7,782 nucleotides of DNA from Clostridiaceae bacterium UBA6085 (GTDB lineage Bacteria > Bacillota > Clostridia > Clostridiales > Clostridiaceae): assembly GCA_002428605.1 (NCBI GenBank), contig DIXH01000039.1, forward strand, positions 37,666 through 45,447, given 5' to 3'. This document shows, one piece after another, positions 5,487-7,782 of the stretch (its first letter is position 1; each line of letters starts with the position of its first letter). The notes beneath the pieces were generated by a model. That model did not search any database and was not told where the DNA came from. It worked only from the letters and a program-made list of their open reading frames with translations. Made by a program: the position numbers and the translations under genes.

Positions 5487-7782
5487 TGAACAGGAAGAGC
5501 ATGGAAAAGCTCGAGTATTTCAAGATAATTGAGAAGGTCAAATCGTATGCGGTCTGCTCCGCAGGAGCGGATATGATATCCAGGATGGAGCCATACGAGC
5601 ACAGGGAGGATATCGAAAGGTCTCTGTCGGAGACAGAGGAGGCCGCATCTCTCCTTTATTCCAAGGGAGCAGCACCTTTCGAGGGCATCTATGATGTAAG
5701 GGACACACTGAAATTCATAGGAAAGGGAGGCTCTACAGGAGCCTCCGGACTCCTGAGGATAGCAAACATACTGAAGAGCAGCAGGGAATTCAAGGAATAC
5801 GTCGGTTCCTCTGACAGCTACAGCCGCCTGAGGGATATCCTGTACGGTGTAACACCCTTCAAGGTGCTGGAAAATGAGATATTCACAGCGATAATCGGCG
5901 AAAATGAAGTCTCGGACAAGGCGAGCACAGAGCTGTTTGGAATCAGGAGAGCACTGAAGGACAAGACTGCCAGTGTCAAGGAAAAGATCCAGTCGCTTGT
6001 CAGGTCCAACGAAAAATTCCTGCAGGACAACCTTTATACCGTACGCGGTGACAGGTACGTTCTGCCTGTAAAATCTGAACACAAGGGCAGCGTCCCGGGC
6101 CTGGTCCATGACCAGAGCGCCACCGGCCAGACGCTGTTCATCGAGCCCATGAGCCTCGTGAACCTGAACAACGACATCAAGGAGCTCATGCTCAAGGAGA
6201 AGGCAGAGGTCGAGAGGATCCTCAGGATGCTTTCGGGCAGGGTACAGTCGAATATTGCAGGTGTAACAAGGAATGCAGATACAATATATGAGCTGGACAT
6301 GATATTCGCCAGGGCGAAGTATTCCATGTCTGTTGACGGGACAAGGCCCGAGGTCAAGGATGATCTTTCCTTTGAGCTGGTCCAGGCAAGGCATCCGTTG
6401 ATACCAAAGGATGTGGTGGTTCCGTCCACCATCTACATGAAAAGCGACCATACGGTAATAGTAATTACAGGCCCGAATACAGGAGGCAAGACTGTCACAC
6501 TGAAGACAGTGGGGCTTCTTCACCTCATGGCTATGGCAGGGATACTGATACCTGTGAATGAGGGCTCATCAATAGGCAACTTCCAGGAGATCTACGCCGA
6601 CATCGGTGATGAGCAGAGCATAGAGCAGAGCCTTTCTACCTTCTCGTCCCATATGACCAACATCGTTTCAATAATCGACAAGGCAGATGACAGGTCACTG
6701 GTGCTCTTTGATGAGCTGGGAGCAGGCACTGACCCTACCGAGGGTGCCGCCCTTGCTGCAGCCATACTGGACACACTGAAGGAACGCAAGGTTAGGATCA
6801 TTGCCACGACCCATTACAGCGAGCTGAAGGTATATGCGCTGAAGAGCACCGGAACCGTCAATGCGTCTGTGGAGTTTGATGTCGAGACCCTCCGGCCTAC
6901 CTACAGGCTGCTTATCGGCGTTCCGGGAAAATCCAATGCGTTCCTCATATCCAAGAGGCTCGGGCTGCCTGATTATATAGTCGAACGTTCGAAGGGCTTC
7001 ATTGACAGCGAGACCCTTAAGTTTGAGGACCTTCTTGAAAACCTCCAGACAGACAGCATGAAGGCTACACGTGAGGCAGAGGAAGCAAAGGCGCTCAGGG
7101 TCGCCCTGGAAAGGAAGCAGGAGGAACTGGACAGGAAGCTGTCCAGGATAGACGAAATCAGGGAGAACGCACTTCAGGATGCAAAGAGGGAAGGCAGAAG
7201 ATATCTCAGGGAAGCCAAGGAAAAGGCTGATGAGATACTCAAGGACCTTCGCGAGCTTGAAAAATCAGGCTACAGCACCGAAGGAAGGAAAAAGCTCCAG
7301 GGTATCAGGGAAAAGATCCAGACAGGCCTTGACAGCCAGGGATCTGAGGAAAGGGAACAGGAGCGTGTCAAGGGTACTGCTGCAAAGGACCTTACACCGG
7401 GAAGCGATGTGCTGCTTGCGACACTCAACCAGAGGGTAACGGTGCTCACAAGGCCAGACAGGGACGGGAATGTCCAGGTCCAGGCAGGAATCATGAAGAT
7501 GAACGTCCATATGAGCGACCTGCTTGAAGCCAAGGAAACGAAGGAACAGAAACAGATAAGGAAAAGGGAAGTCAGACTGAACCTCAAGGCCGTCTCCTCA
7601 TCATGCGATGTGAGGGGCCTTGACTCCGGCGAGGCAACCTACAGGGTGGATATGTATCTGGATGAAGCCAGCCTGGGGGGTCTTACAGAGGTCACTATAA
7701 TCCACGGCATGGGCACCGGAGTTCTGAAGGATGAAATAGGAAAGATGCTGAGGAACCACCCGCACGTAAAGAAATCAAGGCC
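5486..7782 (+). CDS. mutS2: Endonuclease/ATPase MutS2, last residues cut by window edge
   Basis: MutS2 is a cytosolic homodimeric ABC-type ATPase lacking the mismatch-recognition domain of MutS. Work in other bacteria ties it to suppression of recombination and, in Bacillus subtilis, to splitting of collided ribosomes. From GTG at 5486, 765 residues are in the window; the usual total is about 785, so roughly 20 are missing. Order: lever/core helices (1-310), ATPase with Walker A GPNTGGKT (329-336), Walker B LVLFDE (405-410) followed by LGAGTDPTEG, and ATTHYSELK; a long charged coiled coil (512-625); a KOW-like segment (635-678); and the Smr domain with CDVRG (707-711) and HGMGTG (740-745). 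Two departures from the family consensus are seen: the KOW-like loop reads LNQRVTVL where QKG is usual (Val651 for Gly), and the Smr motif has Cys for the first Leu of LDLRG. The start overlaps the U32 stop in TAGTG, and no promoter separates them. ATG at 5501 is the alternative start. Confidence 0.95.
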   Translation, partial: MNRKSMEKLEYFKIIEKVKSYAVCSAGADMISRMEPYEHREDIERSLSETEEAASLLYSKGAAPFEGIYDVRDTLKFIGKGGSTGASGLLRIANILKSSREFKEYVGSSDSYSRLRDILYGVTPFKVLENEIFTAIIGENEVSDKASTELFGIRRALKDKTASVKEKIQSLVRSNEKFLQDNLYTVRGDRYVLPVKSEHKGSVPGLVHDQSATGQTLFIEPMSLVNLNNDIKELMLKEKAEVERILRMLSGRVQSNIAGVTRNADTIYELDMIFARAKYSMSVDGTRPEVKDDLSFELVQARHPLIPKDVVVPSTIYMKSDHTVIVITGPNTGGKTVTLKTVGLLHLMAMAGILIPVNEGSSIGNFQEIYADIGDEQSIEQSLSTFSSHMTNIVSIIDKADDRSLVLFDELGAGTDPTEGAALAAAILDTLKERKVRIIATTHYSELKVYALKSTGTVNASVEFDVETLRPTYRLLIGVPGKSNAFLISKRLGLPDYIVERSKGFIDSETLKFEDLLENLQTDSMKATREAEEAKALRVALERKQEELDRKLSRIDEIRENALQDAKREGRRYLREAKEKADEILKDLRELEKSGYSTEGRKKLQGIREKIQTGLDSQGSEEREQERVKGTAAKDLTPGSDVLLATLNQRVTVLTRPDRDGNVQVQAGIMKMNVHMSDLLEAKETKEQKQIRKREVRLNLKAVSSSCDVRGLDSGEATYRVDMYLDEASLGGLTEVTIIHGMGTGVLKDEIGKMLRNHPHVKKSR

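Noticed and set aside
5465..6523. 352-residue open frame on the minus strand
   Set aside because: It lies wholly antisense to mutS2, whose motifs are unmistakable. The translation is cysteine-rich without any recognisable domain, and there is no promoter or ribosome site in context. It is a shadow of the coding strand.

Overview
The window looks like a chromosome segment of a Clostridia-type Firmicute. The zapA, then U32/DUF3656 peptidase-like gene, then mutS2 order is typical of that group. Shine-Dalgarno sites are strong, TTG and GTG starts are common, and arginine is mostly AGG/AGA and isoleucine often ATA. G+C is around half by eye. The exact genus cannot be told from this sequence.

Layout from left to right: a minus-strand LacX-like aldose 1-epimerase, cut by the left edge (1-479), lies divergent from zapA (647-1264, +). 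A strong hairpin terminator (1266-1307) separates zapA from a convergent AEC-family membrane transporter (1322-2248, -). A 341-bp AT-rich intergenic region (2249-2589) carries divergent promoters for that transporter and for a small excisionase/MerR-type helix-turn-helix protein (2590-3030, +). A perfect 15-bp palindrome (3061-3095) follows, then an extended -10 promoter, then the U32/RlhA-like gene (3144-5486, +). The last gene is mutS2 (5486-7782, +). It overlaps the stop of the U32 gene by one base and is cut by the right edge shortly after its Smr motif.

The U32 gene and mutS2 form a tight, probably translationally coupled pair. Known relatives of the first hydroxylate 23S rRNA or tRNA, and MutS2 has been linked to rescue of collided ribosomes, so the pair may serve translation as a unit. 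ZapA serves Z-ring assembly. The transporter and helix-turn-helix gene look like an accessory block set between zapA and the U32 gene.

Most of the window is ordinary core genome, and I see no clear new system. The points most worth checking are the REP-like palindrome fused to the U32 promoter, the uncharacterised C-terminal domain of the helix-turn-helix protein with paired repeats upstream, the second cysteine quartet of the U32 protein, and a glycine-to-valine change in the KOW-like segment of MutS2.
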